Made by a program: the position numbers and the translations under genes | Shown here: one piece after another, positions 25,056 through 32,568 of the stretch | Layout: each line of letters starts with the position of its first letter | Position numbering within the stretch: the first letter of the stretch is position 1 | The notes under the pieces: generated by a model | What the model was told of the DNA's origin: nothing | Seen by the model: only the letters and a program-made list of their open reading frames with translations | The model's database searches: none | Origin: a virus | Direction: 5' to 3' (one strand) | IMG/VR virus record: IMGVR_UViG_3300049456_000089 | Location: 1 to 43,374 of that record | Length of the DNA: 43,374 nucleotides

Positions 25056-25870
25056 TGCTTCCTGAACGCCGATGGGAGCGTGAAGGGCCACTCTATCTCC
25101 CTCGGTACGAATTCCCGAGACGCGATCGCGAGCGCACCGAGCCGATTCATCGCCGGCGCGGAATCCCGATCCCCGGACTCGCCATTGCGCTCTCTGGAAA
25201 CAATCAGGCCAAGGCCAGTGGTACTTCCACCGCGACGACGGCCTCTGCCGACACGACCGGCGCCACGCTCTTAACGGTTGTGGTTTCAACCTTTGCCCTT
25301 AGCGCGATCACCGTGACGATCAGCGATTCCAAAGGGAACAGCTGGAGTCGTGATGCTGCCAATTCTACGAATGGAAATGCAAACGTCGCTGTTTTTTGGT
25401 CTCTTCCAACAGCGGTCGGTGCTGGGCACACCGTAAGCTGCAATCCGAACGGTAGCGGATATCCCTGCATCTTCTTCGCTTGGTGGACGGGCACGCAGAA
25501 CATCGGACGCGATCAGGCGAATGCCGCTAATAATGCAAGCGGGACAACGATCGCTTCGGGCTCGGTTACTCCGACCGCCGGTGGGTCCCTGGTGATCGTG
25601 GGCCTGGGAACAGGCGGAAACGCTCCGGGGACAACCTCGATCGATTCCGGTTTTACCATCCAGGATAGTCAAAACAATAATTCCTTTTCCTGCGGTGTGT
25701 GGGCTTATCTGATCCAATCCGTAGCGGCAGCCGTGAATCCAACCTGGACCACCGTGAACGCGCCCAAGGCCACTCGGATAGATAGCTTTTTAGCCGCCGT
25801 CTCCGGCGGAGGGCCTCTCATTGGAGGCGCTCTTTTGAGCGACGGAAGAGGTCTGGTAGTAAGGAGCTAA
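25055..25870 (+). CDS. Beta-rich appendage-like protein, unknown family
   Basis: A 271-residue protein. The ATG at 25055 shares one base with the previous stop (TGATG). The first 40 residues are Arg/Pro-rich with no export signal, and the rest is a Ser/Thr/Gly/Ala beta domain with TISDSKGNSWSRDA, a segment that recurs in appendage proteins of soil phages and bacteria as I recall them. The end (GGALLSDGRGLVVRS) resembles short tail-protein tips. It is probably a virion appendage. Confidence 0.5.
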   Translation: MLPERRWEREGPLYLPRYEFPRRDRERTEPIHRRRGIPIPGLAIALSGNNQAKASGTSTATTASADTTGATLLTVVVSTFALSAITVTISDSKGNSWSRDAANSTNGNANVAVFWSLPTAVGAGHTVSCNPNGSGYPCIFFAWWTGTQNIGRDQANAANNASGTTIASGSVTPTAGGSLVIVGLGTGGNAPGTTSIDSGFTIQDSQNNNSFSCGVWAYLIQSVAAAVNPTWTTVNAPKATRIDSFLAAVSGGGPLIGGALLSDGRGLVVRS

Positions 25871-25875
25871 GCCCC

Positions 25876-28200
25876 ATGTCCTACCTTGGCGATATCGCGC
25901 TCTCGCAAATTCTCTACACCAAGTTCACGACCGTGGCGGCCGCGACGGGCGCCCCGACAACTCTTTCTGGCTCCCCGGCCATCAGCGTCTACAAAGACGA
26001 TGGAACCACGGAGAGCACGGCAGGGATCACGCTCACCGTTGACCATGACAGCCGGACGGGAATGAACCAGGTCAAGATCGACACCTCCGCGGATGGAACT
26101 TTCTACGCAGCGGGCCACGATTTTCAGATCGTGATCACGACGGGGACGGTGGGCGGCACGAGCGCGGTCGGTTATGTGATTGGAGAGTTCTCCATCAATA
26201 ATCGGACCGCCCTTCGCCCCGCTACGTCGGGTAGAACCCTTGTGGTGGACGCCGCGGGCCTCGCGGATGCAAATGCCGTGAAGGTCGGCCCCTCCGGTAG
26301 CGGAACGGCACAGACCGCGCGCGATCTCGGCCTGAGCGTTCTTCTTTCATCCGGAACCGGCACGGGACAACTCGATTTCACAAGCGGAGTCGTGAAGGCC
26401 AACCTGGCGCAGATACTCGGGACGGCGCTCACTGAAACCGCGGGCCAGATCGCCGGAGCCTTCAAAAAGCTTTTTGACGTGGCGGCCCCGACGCTGACCT
26501 GCCTGGATATAAACCAGACTGGTGATTCTTACGCGCGGCTCGGCGCTCCGGCGGGTGCCTCTGTCAGCGCCGATGTCGCGGCGGTCAAGGGCGACACAGC
26601 CGCGATCAAGCTGAAGACCGACAACTTACCAGGTTCGCCCGCGGCGACAGGCGACGCTATGGCCCTGACTGCGCTTCACAGCCCGAACCTTGAAAGCGGG
26701 ACCGCGCAGGCCGGCGGGGCCTCGACCATCACGCTGCGCAGCGGAGCCTCGGCTACCGACAGCCTCTACAGGGGAGAACAAGTCGAAATCTATGGCGGAA
26801 CCGGCGCCGGTCAGGCGCGGGTGATTACGGCCTACGTCGGATCGACCAAAGTGGCGACGGTCGACGAGGCCTGGACCACGCAGCCTGACAATACCTCCAC
26901 TTACCGCCTGATTCACCGCTCCGCGAAGCTAGACTCCTCGCAGCAGGTGGTGGCTGCGAGCGTGCAGGGGAATGTCACCGGAAGCGTGGCATCGCTGACC
27001 GTCAACAATGACAAGACGGGATACGCGCTTACCGCCGGCTACGACCCCGCGAAGACCGCCGCCCAGGCGGGCGACGCCATGGCCCTGACCTCGGGCGAGC
27101 GCACGACGCTCGCTGCTGTTATCTGGAACGCCCTGACCTCCGGCATGACGACCGCCGGAAGTATCGGGAAGCGGATCGTGGACTTTTTAACGGGCGACAT
27201 CTATGCGCGCCTGGGAGCCCCGGCGGGAGTGAGCCTTGCGGCCGACGTAGCGGCCGTGAAGAGCGATTCCGCCGCCATCAAGGCAAAGACCGACAATTTG
27301 CCGGCGTCTCCCGCGGCGACGGGCGATGCAATGGCTGTGACCGGCGATTTCAGCGCGACAATGAAGTCTAGCCTGAATGCCGCTACTCCTTCCGTAACGG
27401 TTTCAGACAAGACTGGTTTCTCCCTGTCTGCAGCCGGTATCCAGGCCATTTGGGATGCGCTCACCAGCGCCTTGACGACAGCGGGCTCGATCGGAAAGCT
27501 GCTGGTCACCAACGTCGATGCGGTGATATCGAGCAGGTCCGCTTATGCCGGAGGAGATACCTCCGGAACCACTACGCTGCTGAGCCGGATCGCCTCGGCC
27601 TTGACGATCACCGGCGGCAAGGTGGACGTGAACGACAAAACGGGCTTCGCCTTAACCGCCGGCTACGACCCCGCGAAGACCGCCGCCCAGGCGGGCGATG
27701 CCATGGCCCTAACATCAGGTGAACGCACAACGCTCGCCGCTTCTATCTGGAATACGCTGACCTCCGGCATGACAACCGCAGGGAGTATCGGGAAGCGGAT
27801 CGTGGATTTTTTGACGGGCGACATCTATGCGCGCCTGGGAGCTCCGGCGGGAGCAAGCTTGGCGGCCGACGTAGCGGCCGTGAAGAGCGATTCCGCCGCC
27901 ATAAAGGCCAAGACCGACAATTTGCCGGCGTCTCCCGCGGCGACGGGCGATCCGATGACGCTCACCAGCGGCGAGCGGAACTCAACCGCGGACGCGCTAC
28001 TCGATCGCGCCAATGGAATCGAGACCGGCCAGACACCACGGCAGGGGTTAAGGCTGATGCTCGCTTCCCTGGCCGGGAAGCTGTCGGGCGCAGCGACGAC
28101 GACCGTGAGCATCCGGGATACCAACGACAGCAAGGACCGTATCGTGGCCACCGTGGACCCTGACGGCAACCGTTCGTCGGTGACCCTGGATGCGAGCTAG
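25876..28200 (+). CDS. Repeat-containing tail fibre protein
   Basis: A 774-residue low-complexity Ala/Thr/Ser-rich protein. The unit YARLGAPAG(A/V)S, then AADVAAVKSDSAAIKAKTDN and LPASPAATGD, occurs three times (about residues 217-258, 440-485, 648-695), separated by hydrophobic helices (TAGSIGKRIVDFL). The N-terminal ~110 residues (YLGDIALSQILYTKF) likely attach to the tail and the C-terminal beta tip is VSIRDTNDSKDRIVATV. The pattern fits a trimeric fibre with coiled-coil shaft segments that bind the host. Confidence 0.75.
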   Translation: MSYLGDIALSQILYTKFTTVAAATGAPTTLSGSPAISVYKDDGTTESTAGITLTVDHDSRTGMNQVKIDTSADGTFYAAGHDFQIVITTGTVGGTSAVGYVIGEFSINNRTALRPATSGRTLVVDAAGLADANAVKVGPSGSGTAQTARDLGLSVLLSSGTGTGQLDFTSGVVKANLAQILGTALTETAGQIAGAFKKLFDVAAPTLTCLDINQTGDSYARLGAPAGASVSADVAAVKGDTAAIKLKTDNLPGSPAATGDAMALTALHSPNLESGTAQAGGASTITLRSGASATDSLYRGEQVEIYGGTGAGQARVITAYVGSTKVATVDEAWTTQPDNTSTYRLIHRSAKLDSSQQVVAASVQGNVTGSVASLTVNNDKTGYALTAGYDPAKTAAQAGDAMALTSGERTTLAAVIWNALTSGMTTAGSIGKRIVDFLTGDIYARLGAPAGVSLAADVAAVKSDSAAIKAKTDNLPASPAATGDAMAVTGDFSATMKSSLNAATPSVTVSDKTGFSLSAAGIQAIWDALTSALTTAGSIGKLLVTNVDAVISSRSAYAGGDTSGTTTLLSRIASALTITGGKVDVNDKTGFALTAGYDPAKTAAQAGDAMALTSGERTTLAASIWNTLTSGMTTAGSIGKRIVDFLTGDIYARLGAPAGASLAADVAAVKSDSAAIKAKTDNLPASPAATGDPMTLTSGERNSTADALLDRANGIETGQTPRQGLRLMLASLAGKLSGAATTTVSIRDTNDSKDRIVATVDPDGNRSSVTLDAS
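27010..27951 (+). repeat. Long direct repeats in tail fibre gene
   Basis: About 315 nt starting near 27010 recurs, with scattered changes, starting near 27634; the offset is 624 nt (208 codons), so frame is kept. The match includes TACGACCCCGCGAAGACCGC and continues to the TCTCCCGCGGCGACGGGCGA segment. A third, more diverged partial copy lies at about 26524-26660. Confidence 0.85.
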
Positions 28201-28401
28201 ATGTTTCCGCGAACATATTTTGCCGGCCGCTACTTTGCACCGCGGTATTTCTCGCAGTCGCAAGGGCTCGTTCCGGCCGGCCTGTCGGTAGAGATCGCAA
28301 CGGTTCAATCGCTCAGTTTGACGCGGACAACCAGGAGTCTGTCGGCATCGCGAGAAGTGAACTCCCTTTCTCAAATACATTCCGTGCGAGGGCTTCCATA
28401 A
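28201..28401 (+). CDS. Small conserved tail-region protein
   Basis: A 66-residue protein beginning MFPRTYFAGRYFAPRYF, an aromatic repeat common at the start of small proteins next to tail fibres in temperate phages. The ATG directly follows the fibre stop. The remainder is Ser/Thr/Arg-rich. It may be a fibre accessory or tip protein; function is unknown. Confidence 0.6.
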   Translation: MFPRTYFAGRYFAPRYFSQSQGLVPAGLSVEIATVQSLSLTRTTRSLSASREVNSLSQIHSVRGLP

Positions 28402-28403
28402 AA

Positions 28404-28718
28404 ATGGCTGAAAATCTGGTCGAGGGCTGGACAGAACGAATACGGCAAACGCTGCTTGGCGACAACGCGGCCGTGAATCTGACGGGCCTGACGGTCAGCC
28501 TGCAGCTCTACGACCGCAACGATCGGCTGACTACCCCGTCCGGCGCCGCGGGAATCGACACTGCTGCTGCGGGCATCGCTTATTTTGACCCGGCCGGGGG
28601 GGACCTGCTGGCGCGCTTGTCTCCCTATCGAATTCGCTGGAAGGTCGTCGACGGGAGCGGAAAGATCACCTATTTTCCCAACGACTCCCCGGATCTGTGG
28701 ATCGTTCGCAAACCTTGA
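28404..28718 (+). CDS. Small baseplate-like protein
   Basis: A 104-residue beta protein (VNLTGLTVSLQLYDRNDRLT, RIRWKVVDGSGKITYFPNDS) similar in layout to short baseplate/upper-fibre immunoglobulin-like proteins of the BppU type. It starts 2 nt after the previous stop and is the last structural-looking gene before the sigma-like gene. Confidence 0.6.
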   Translation: MAENLVEGWTERIRQTLLGDNAAVNLTGLTVSLQLYDRNDRLTTPSGAAGIDTAAAGIAYFDPAGGDLLARLSPYRIRWKVVDGSGKITYFPNDSPDLWIVRKP

Positions 28719-28725
28719 CGAAGAA

Positions 28726-29259
28726 ATGACCCACGGGTCCATTCGCGCTTGGCGAAACCACAGCTGTCGCTGTACTGTTTGTCGCCGAGCCCACGCCGAG
28801 CGTTGCAAGGTATGGAGGCTGTCGAGCCTTGATCGAGCTCGCTCCGTCCGCAGGGAGGCCGACCGGCGCCGCCGAGAACAAGACGCGGCCTGGCCTGGTA
28901 AGCACAGAGAACAAGAGCGAAAACGCCGGGCCATCAAGCGTCGTAATCGTCTTGCGCTAACCCTCTCGGTAGACGTGGGGGCGCTGGCTTCCCGTAAATT
29001 CAAATCGACCGAGCAGCGTGATCATGCAGTCGACGTCGACGATTTCATTCAAGAGGCCTGGATCCGCGCGTTGAGCGCGGCTTCAAGATTCGACCCGGCG
29101 CGGGGCGTAAAGCTGAGGAGTTTCGCCTCGGTGAGAATCAGCAGGGGCCTTCAGGACTTCCTGAGAGCAATCGATCCGCTCAGTCGAACGGATCGAAAAC
29201 TGGTCAAACTCGGTAAACTCGACACCCCGGTGTTCGTGCCCCTGCGGGACAGTGCCTGA
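28726..29259 (+). CDS. Sigma-70 region 2-like protein with Cys/His N-terminus
   Basis: A 177-residue basic protein. The N-terminus HGSIRAWRNHSCRCTVCRRA matches a short HG...CxCxxC motif known from small phage proteins, possibly a metal site. Residues ~35-80 are extremely Arg/Lys-rich. The C-terminal half reads VDVDDFIQEAWIRALSAASR, RFDPARGVKLRSFASVRI and RGLQDFLRAIDPLSRTDRK, a good fit to sigma-70 regions 2.1-2.4 of FliA/SigB-like factors (core binding and -10 recognition). No region 4 follows, so -35 contact would need another protein. I chose ATG 28726; the frame from 28585 extends into the previous gene. It may redirect host RNA polymerase to phage promoters. Confidence 0.6.
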   Translation: MTHGSIRAWRNHSCRCTVCRRAHAERCKVWRLSSLDRARSVRREADRRRREQDAAWPGKHREQERKRRAIKRRNRLALTLSVDVGALASRKFKSTEQRDHAVDVDDFIQEAWIRALSAASRFDPARGVKLRSFASVRISRGLQDFLRAIDPLSRTDRKLVKLGKLDTPVFVPLRDSA

Positions 29260-29280
29260 GTGAAGAAGAAAGAGGAGTAT

Positions 29281-29901
29281 ATGAAAAAGTTATTGTTGTT
29301 TCTTTTGCCGGTGTTCGGGTTGGCCCAGACACTTGCGCCATCCGTGTCGCCTTCGAGTGTCAGGGCCGGACAGACGACGACCGTTACTCACACCCTCACG
29401 CCATCAGCCACCGCGCCAGTCTCCGCTGTGCAGTCGAATACGGCGGGCCTGCCTACTGCGGCATTCGCAGCATGGACGGCGGGAGCTGCTACAACCGCAG
29501 CCGGCAAAACTACTTCTGGGCAGCAGTCAGCCGAACTCACGGCGGGAACGAGCGCGGCCAGCGCAACGACCGCTTTAGGCGCCGGCCCGGTGGCATCCTC
29601 CGTTGTGACCGTACCCGCGAACACTCCCCCCGGGATAGTCACCATCAGCGTCGCGGGAGCGCTGGGAGCGAGCCCGACCGGGCAACCCGTCGTAATCACG
29701 GCCGGCCCTGCGGCAGTGCTCACGGTTCTGGACCCAAAAGACGTAAACGGGGATGGAAAGGTGGACGCGTCGGACCTGGCCATCGTTAAGCTACAGGCTC
29801 TCGGTGTCTATTTTGGTCAAGCGTGCACTATCGGAGACGTGAACGGCGACGGCCAATGCGATATCACCGATGTGCAGCTGGTAGCGAAGGCAATCCCGTA
29901 A
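29281..29901 (+). CDS. Secreted dockerin-domain protein
   Basis: A 206-residue exported protein: signal peptide MKKLLLFLLPVFGLAQ, a beta-rich Thr/Ala-rich middle that resembles a cohesin-like or Ig-like adhesion fold (SPSSVRAGQTTTVTHTL), and a C-terminal dockerin-like EF-hand pair with DVNGDGKVDASD and DVNGDGQCDITD. Two Cys flank the second loop as in the 23505 protein. The ATG at 29281 has GAGGAG just upstream; a GTG at 29260 is less likely. Cohesin-dockerin style attachment between this and the 23505 protein is conceivable but unproven. Confidence 0.65.
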   Translation: MKKLLLFLLPVFGLAQTLAPSVSPSSVRAGQTTTVTHTLTPSATAPVSAVQSNTAGLPTAAFAAWTAGAATTAAGKTTSGQQSAELTAGTSAASATTALGAGPVASSVVTVPANTPPGIVTISVAGALGASPTGQPVVITAGPAAVLTVLDPKDVNGDGKVDASDLAIVKLQALGVYFGQACTIGDVNGDGQCDITDVQLVAKAIP

Positions 29902-29923
29902 AGCCAAGTTCGCAAAAAACTCC

Positions 29924-30364
29924 ATGGGCGATCTCTCACCTCACTTCAGCGAATACGAATTTGCATGCCAGCATTGCGGTCTGATCAAACTCGACCCAGC
30001 TTTAGTTCCCGCGCTCGAGGACCTACGCATGCTGGCGGGCGGAAAGCCGATCAAGATCCACGACGCCTATCGCTGTGAAGTTCATAATGCCCAAGTGGGC
30101 GGCGCTCCGCAGTCCGAGCACGAGACGGGATCGGCCGCGGATCTCGAGATCGAAGGGTTAAGTCTCAAGGAAATGCTTGCCGCCGCACTCCGTAACCCGG
30201 CTTTCGGAGGAATCGGGCTCTATCCCGATGAAGGTTTCATCCACGTGGATGTGCGCGAGCGTTTCGCTCGCTGGGCCCGAGTAGCCGGCAAATACGTGTC
30301 CTACCAGGAAGGCATCACGGCCATGTTCGCCAAAGATCACGAAGGGGGAGAAAAAAACCGGTAA
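29924..30364 (+). CDS. Peptidase M15 endolysin (D-Ala-D-Ala carboxypeptidase-like)
   Basis: A 146-residue M15A-type zinc peptidase that cuts peptidoglycan cross-links at lysis. Zinc and catalytic motifs are SEHETGSAAD (H66, D73) and GFIHVDVRERFARW (H107, D109), with the N-terminal HFSEYEFACQHCG typical of the phage group. There is no signal peptide, so release needs a holin. Near its 3' end an A7 run (30351-30357) lies just before the stop, and the +1 frame continues for 54 more codons (see 30384). Confidence 0.88.
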   Translation: MGDLSPHFSEYEFACQHCGLIKLDPALVPALEDLRMLAGGKPIKIHDAYRCEVHNAQVGGAPQSEHETGSAADLEIEGLSLKEMLAAALRNPAFGGIGLYPDEGFIHVDVRERFARWARVAGKYVSYQEGITAMFAKDHEGGEKNR

Positions 30365-30383
30365 GAAGCCCGTACGCAAGCGC

Positions 30384-30524
30384 GTGACTTTCGGCAGACT
30401 GACGATTCAGCACTGGACTCGCTTCAAGCGCCCTTCAATCGGGTTGGGTCTCAACTTCGAGGATCGCCTGATGTGGGCAAACCTGCTCTTCTGGACCGTC
30501 TCCGTTTTCTGGAACACAAGATGA
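30384..30524 (+). CDS. Possible small basic/hydrophobic protein or frameshifted endolysin tail
   Basis: In the frame +1 to the M15 gene an open stretch encodes FGRLTIQHWTRFKRPSIGLG, then NFEDRLMWANLLFWTVSVFW and a stop at 30522-30524. The hydrophobic end could insert in a membrane. The only conventional start is GTG 30384, with no ribosome site. The open frame reaches back across the A7 run, so slippage could fuse it to the endolysin. It overlaps the minus-strand gene from 30435, and probably only one is real. Confidence 0.35.
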   Translation: MTFGRLTIQHWTRFKRPSIGLGLNFEDRLMWANLLFWTVSVFWNTR

Positions 30525-30728
30525 AAGTCTCGGCACGATCAAATCTGGATCAACGCGAAACAGTCGGCAGATTTGCTCAGCGCTGAATCGGCGGTACTCC
30601 ACGAATTGCATATCCGCTGTCGTGTATTGAATACGGACTGTTTTTCCAGGGACACCGGACGCCTTGGACGCGAACCTCGAAAGCACCGGCGCCAGTAGTG
30701 CAGCAATAAATGAACGCCGATCAGTCAT
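30435..30728 (-). CDS. Exported small protein with a portal-like peptide
   Basis: A 97-residue minus-strand protein starting at 30728. MTDRRSFIAALLAPVLSRFA resembles a TAT or signal-anchor leader (RR followed by a hydrophobic run). Residues 38-63 (ADMQFVEYRRF, EQICRLFRVDPDL) match portal residues 295-320 of this same phage at 12 of 26 positions without a gap, keeping E, R, F, ICR, F, P and L. The C-terminus is polar with two Cys. The longer ORF start at 30788 adds an unconvincing Arg-rich lead. It overlaps the start of the plus-strand 30710 gene by 19 nt. Function is unknown. Confidence 0.55.
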   Translation of the reverse strand: MTDRRSFIAALLAPVLSRFASKASGVPGKTVRIQYTTADMQFVEYRRFSAEQICRLFRVDPDLIVPRLSSCVPENGDGPEEQVCPHQAILEVETQPD

Positions 30729-31126
30729 CAGTTCCAAGTGTAACGCCCTCTGACGAAGCGCGCAAGAAAGCCAACTACGTGGGCGCACCAGCGATCTTCG
30801 CGCTGGAGTTGGCCTGCCACGACATCTGCCAAGCGTTCAATGGGTACGGCTGCTACCTCGTGGGCTCCGCTATCGAAAGACCGGACTGGCGGGACGTGGA
30901 CGTGCGCTTCATTATGGATGACGTTGCCTTCGCGGCTTTCTTTCCGAATGCCGGGCAGCACCGGGAGCACGATACGCGCTGGCTACTGCTAACCGTTTCG
31001 ATTTCGGAACGGCTTTCTAAGGTTACCGGTCTCCCGGTCGATTTTCAGTTCCAGCCACAGACTCACGCGAACGAGCGCCACAAGGGTCCGCGCCATTCGA
31101 TCGGCCTGCGAATTAAACACACATGA
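30710..31126 (+). CDS. Nucleotidyltransferase-fold protein
   Basis: A 138-residue protein with a nucleotidyltransferase signature: YLVGSAIERPDWRDVDVRF supplies GS and the DxD pair, and LPVDFQFQPQ a third acidic strand. This resembles MNT-like minimal nucleotidyltransferases carried by phages. The substrate (tRNA, protein, nucleotide or antibiotic) cannot be inferred. Its stop overlaps the next gene by ATGA. The start at 30710 overlaps the divergent minus-strand start, so the two may share a promoter region. Confidence 0.65.
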   Translation: MNADQSSVPSVTPSDEARKKANYVGAPAIFALELACHDICQAFNGYGCYLVGSAIERPDWRDVDVRFIMDDVAFAAFFPNAGQHREHDTRWLLLTVSISERLSKVTGLPVDFQFQPQTHANERHKGPRHSIGLRIKHT

Positions 31127-31335
31127 AATCACTACTATTTTTGCTTGCTCTCTCTTGCCAAGCGCAGAACTGGGAATATGTTCAGGCTATCGAAGGCTCG
31201 AAAGTATTTCGTCTGCTCCACGGGCAGTACATCGCGCTCGACCTCACGCCAAGCCAGTCAGTTAGCGGACCAACGGTAAGCTTTTCTCCGCAGGGCCGCC
31301 GCCATCCTGACCGATCTCGCCGGCAAGCGTATTAA
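31123..31335 (+). CDS. Small exported protein, probably frameshifted 5' part
   Basis: Begins with a clear signal peptide MKSLLFLLALSCQAQ and then NWEYVQAIEGSKVFRLLHGQ. The last ~15 residues (GRRHPDRSRRQAY) are out-of-character, while the +1 frame over the same bases reads AAAILTDLAGKRIKGVGIDA and continues into the 31358 ORF. A +1 frameshift near 31280-31296 would give one ~175-residue exported protein. It is coupled to the nucleotidyltransferase gene by ATGA. Confidence 0.55.
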   Translation: MKSLLFLLALSCQAQNWEYVQAIEGSKVFRLLHGQYIALDLTPSQSVSGPTVSFSPQGRRHPDRSRRQAY

Positions 31336-31357
31336 GGGCGTTGGCATCGACGCGCTG

Positions 31358-31651
31358 ATGATCTGTTCACCTTCTGGAAATCCCATCAGCGCGGGCTCAG
31401 TGTACCGCTTAGCCAGTCAGCAAGGAATCTCCTGGATCTCGCCCTCGCTTGCTGGACCGTTGTTCCATAAGACCGCAGCCCTCAGCTTGCCATCGCTGCT
31501 GCTCTCGGGAGCAACCTACGCGAGTCTGGGCATTCCGGTTCTGGGCCAGGCCGGCGTGATCTCAATGACCAGCAAGTTCATCGTCGGGATCCTCAGCGGC
31601 CACGCTCTGTTCGATTCGTTCAAATCTCAGCTCCAGGCGCAGGCCGCCTGA
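31358..31651 (+). CDS. 3' part of the same gene, or a small membrane protein
   Basis: The ATG-initiated part is 97 residues, rich in Ser/Ala/Leu, with hydrophobic segments ALSLPSLLLSGATYASLGIP and VISMTSKFIVGILSG. Coding character extends upstream of the ATG in the same frame to about 31280, with no ATG, GTG or TTG there, which supports a frameshifted continuation of the 31123 gene. No ribosome site precedes 31358. It sits within the lysis region; a membrane role is plausible. Confidence 0.5.
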   Translation: MICSPSGNPISAGSVYRLASQQGISWISPSLAGPLFHKTAALSLPSLLLSGATYASLGIPVLGQAGVISMTSKFIVGILSGHALFDSFKSQLQAQAA

Positions 31652-31754
31652 TCCGACGCCGCTGCTTTGGCTCGTTGCTAGATCCTGAAACCGTTCTCTC
31701 GTTCCCGGCCGGATGCCGCGAGTCGAGAATGGTGACCGTCTATCAAAAGAACCC

Positions 31755-31779
31755 GGTGAGTGGGACCTTCCCACTCACC
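31755..31779 (+). other. Perfect 10-bp hairpin
   Basis: GGTGAGTGGG (31755-31764) pairs perfectly with CCCACTCACC (31770-31779) around ACCTT. There is no T tract downstream on the plus strand, only AATAAAAAGGAG leading into the next gene. It may act as an mRNA 5' stabiliser or processing site. On the minus strand it is followed by TTCTTTT, which could make it a weak terminator for leftward transcripts. Confidence 0.5.
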
Positions 31780-31796
31780 CAATAAAAAGGAGAAAC

Positions 31797-32306
31797 ATGA
31801 CACCCATCAGCGTAGCCAACGAAAAACCCCAGCCTGACGCCGCCCTCTATGGCACAGACGCCCTGGAATTATTCACATCCTACAGCCGCGATTCCTATCT
31901 GGCGGCGTTCCAGGTGGAAGCTCCCGCCTTCGATCCGTCGAAGCCCACCAAGACATGGTTTGACTCCTCGGTCGATCTGAGCGACCCGGACAACAATCTC
32001 GTGCAGTACAACAAGCTCGCGCCGCTCAACGGTAGCTGGGGAATCAAGAAGTTCACGCTGCTCGCAGCCGACGCTGCCGTGGTGAACCTCCTGCCGCGCC
32101 CCTCCGTAAATGTCGACCCCAGCAAGTTAAGCAAAAGCCTGACTCCGGTTCCGGTTCGGCAATTGAAGCCGGACGAGACTCTGCTTCCCACCTCCGACGG
32201 CCTGGGAGTGCACATTCACCGGGACGGCTTCATGCCGCAGGACAACACCTTCCTTCTGAGCGACCGCGTCCTGCTCTACAAGATCGCTCAAAAAATCGGC
32301 GCCTAA
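31797..32306 (+). CDS. Unknown soluble protein with strong ribosome site
   Basis: A 169-residue acidic protein without signal or membrane segments. It contains DALELFTSYSRDSYLAAFQV, APAFDPSKPTKTWFD and a C-terminal HIHRDGFMPQDNTFLLSDR. The AAAAAGGAGAAAC leader and upstream hairpin copy the arrangement seen at the tail tube gene, suggesting high expression, perhaps a virion or decoration protein. No family is recognised. The ATG at 31797 is preferred over the longer frame from 31713. Confidence 0.65.
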   Translation: MTPISVANEKPQPDAALYGTDALELFTSYSRDSYLAAFQVEAPAFDPSKPTKTWFDSSVDLSDPDNNLVQYNKLAPLNGSWGIKKFTLLAADAAVVNLLPRPSVNVDPSKLSKSLTPVPVRQLKPDETLLPTSDGLGVHIHRDGFMPQDNTFLLSDRVLLYKIAQKIGA

Positions 32307-32350
32307 GGGCCGACTGCCAACACCACTGACTCAGATGGGACATTCGCATT

Positions 32351-32509
32351 GTGGGAACCGGACCAGCCGGTGAAGAGCAGACCATCAACGTTTGTGAAAA
32401 ACAGGCAACGCTCGAAGCGATCTGGCTTCGAGTGGAAGGCCAGCTGAGGCCGCTCCAGATTCCGCCCGGAACGACGGATATCCAAATCCAGTTAAAAACG
32501 AAAGGCTGA
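32351..32509 (+). CDS. Small protein, unknown
   Basis: A 52-residue frame from GTG: VGTGPAGEEQTINVCEKQAT, then LEAIWLRVEGQLRPLQIPPG and TTDIQIQLKTKG. Amino acid composition and a 1-helix, 2-strand look support coding. There is no clear ribosome site. It lies between the 31797 gene and the holin-like gene. Confidence 0.4.
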   Translation: MGTGPAGEEQTINVCEKQATLEAIWLRVEGQLRPLQIPPGTTDIQIQLKTKG

Positions 32510-32568
32510 AACGACATGTTCACTTCGATGAAAACTATCTGTTCGCTTCCGTCGAAATAAAGCCTTCT

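Noticed and set aside
24123-25289. 388-codon minus-strand ORF
   Set aside because: Antisense to the propeller/dockerin gene; Arg-rich and without ribosome site.
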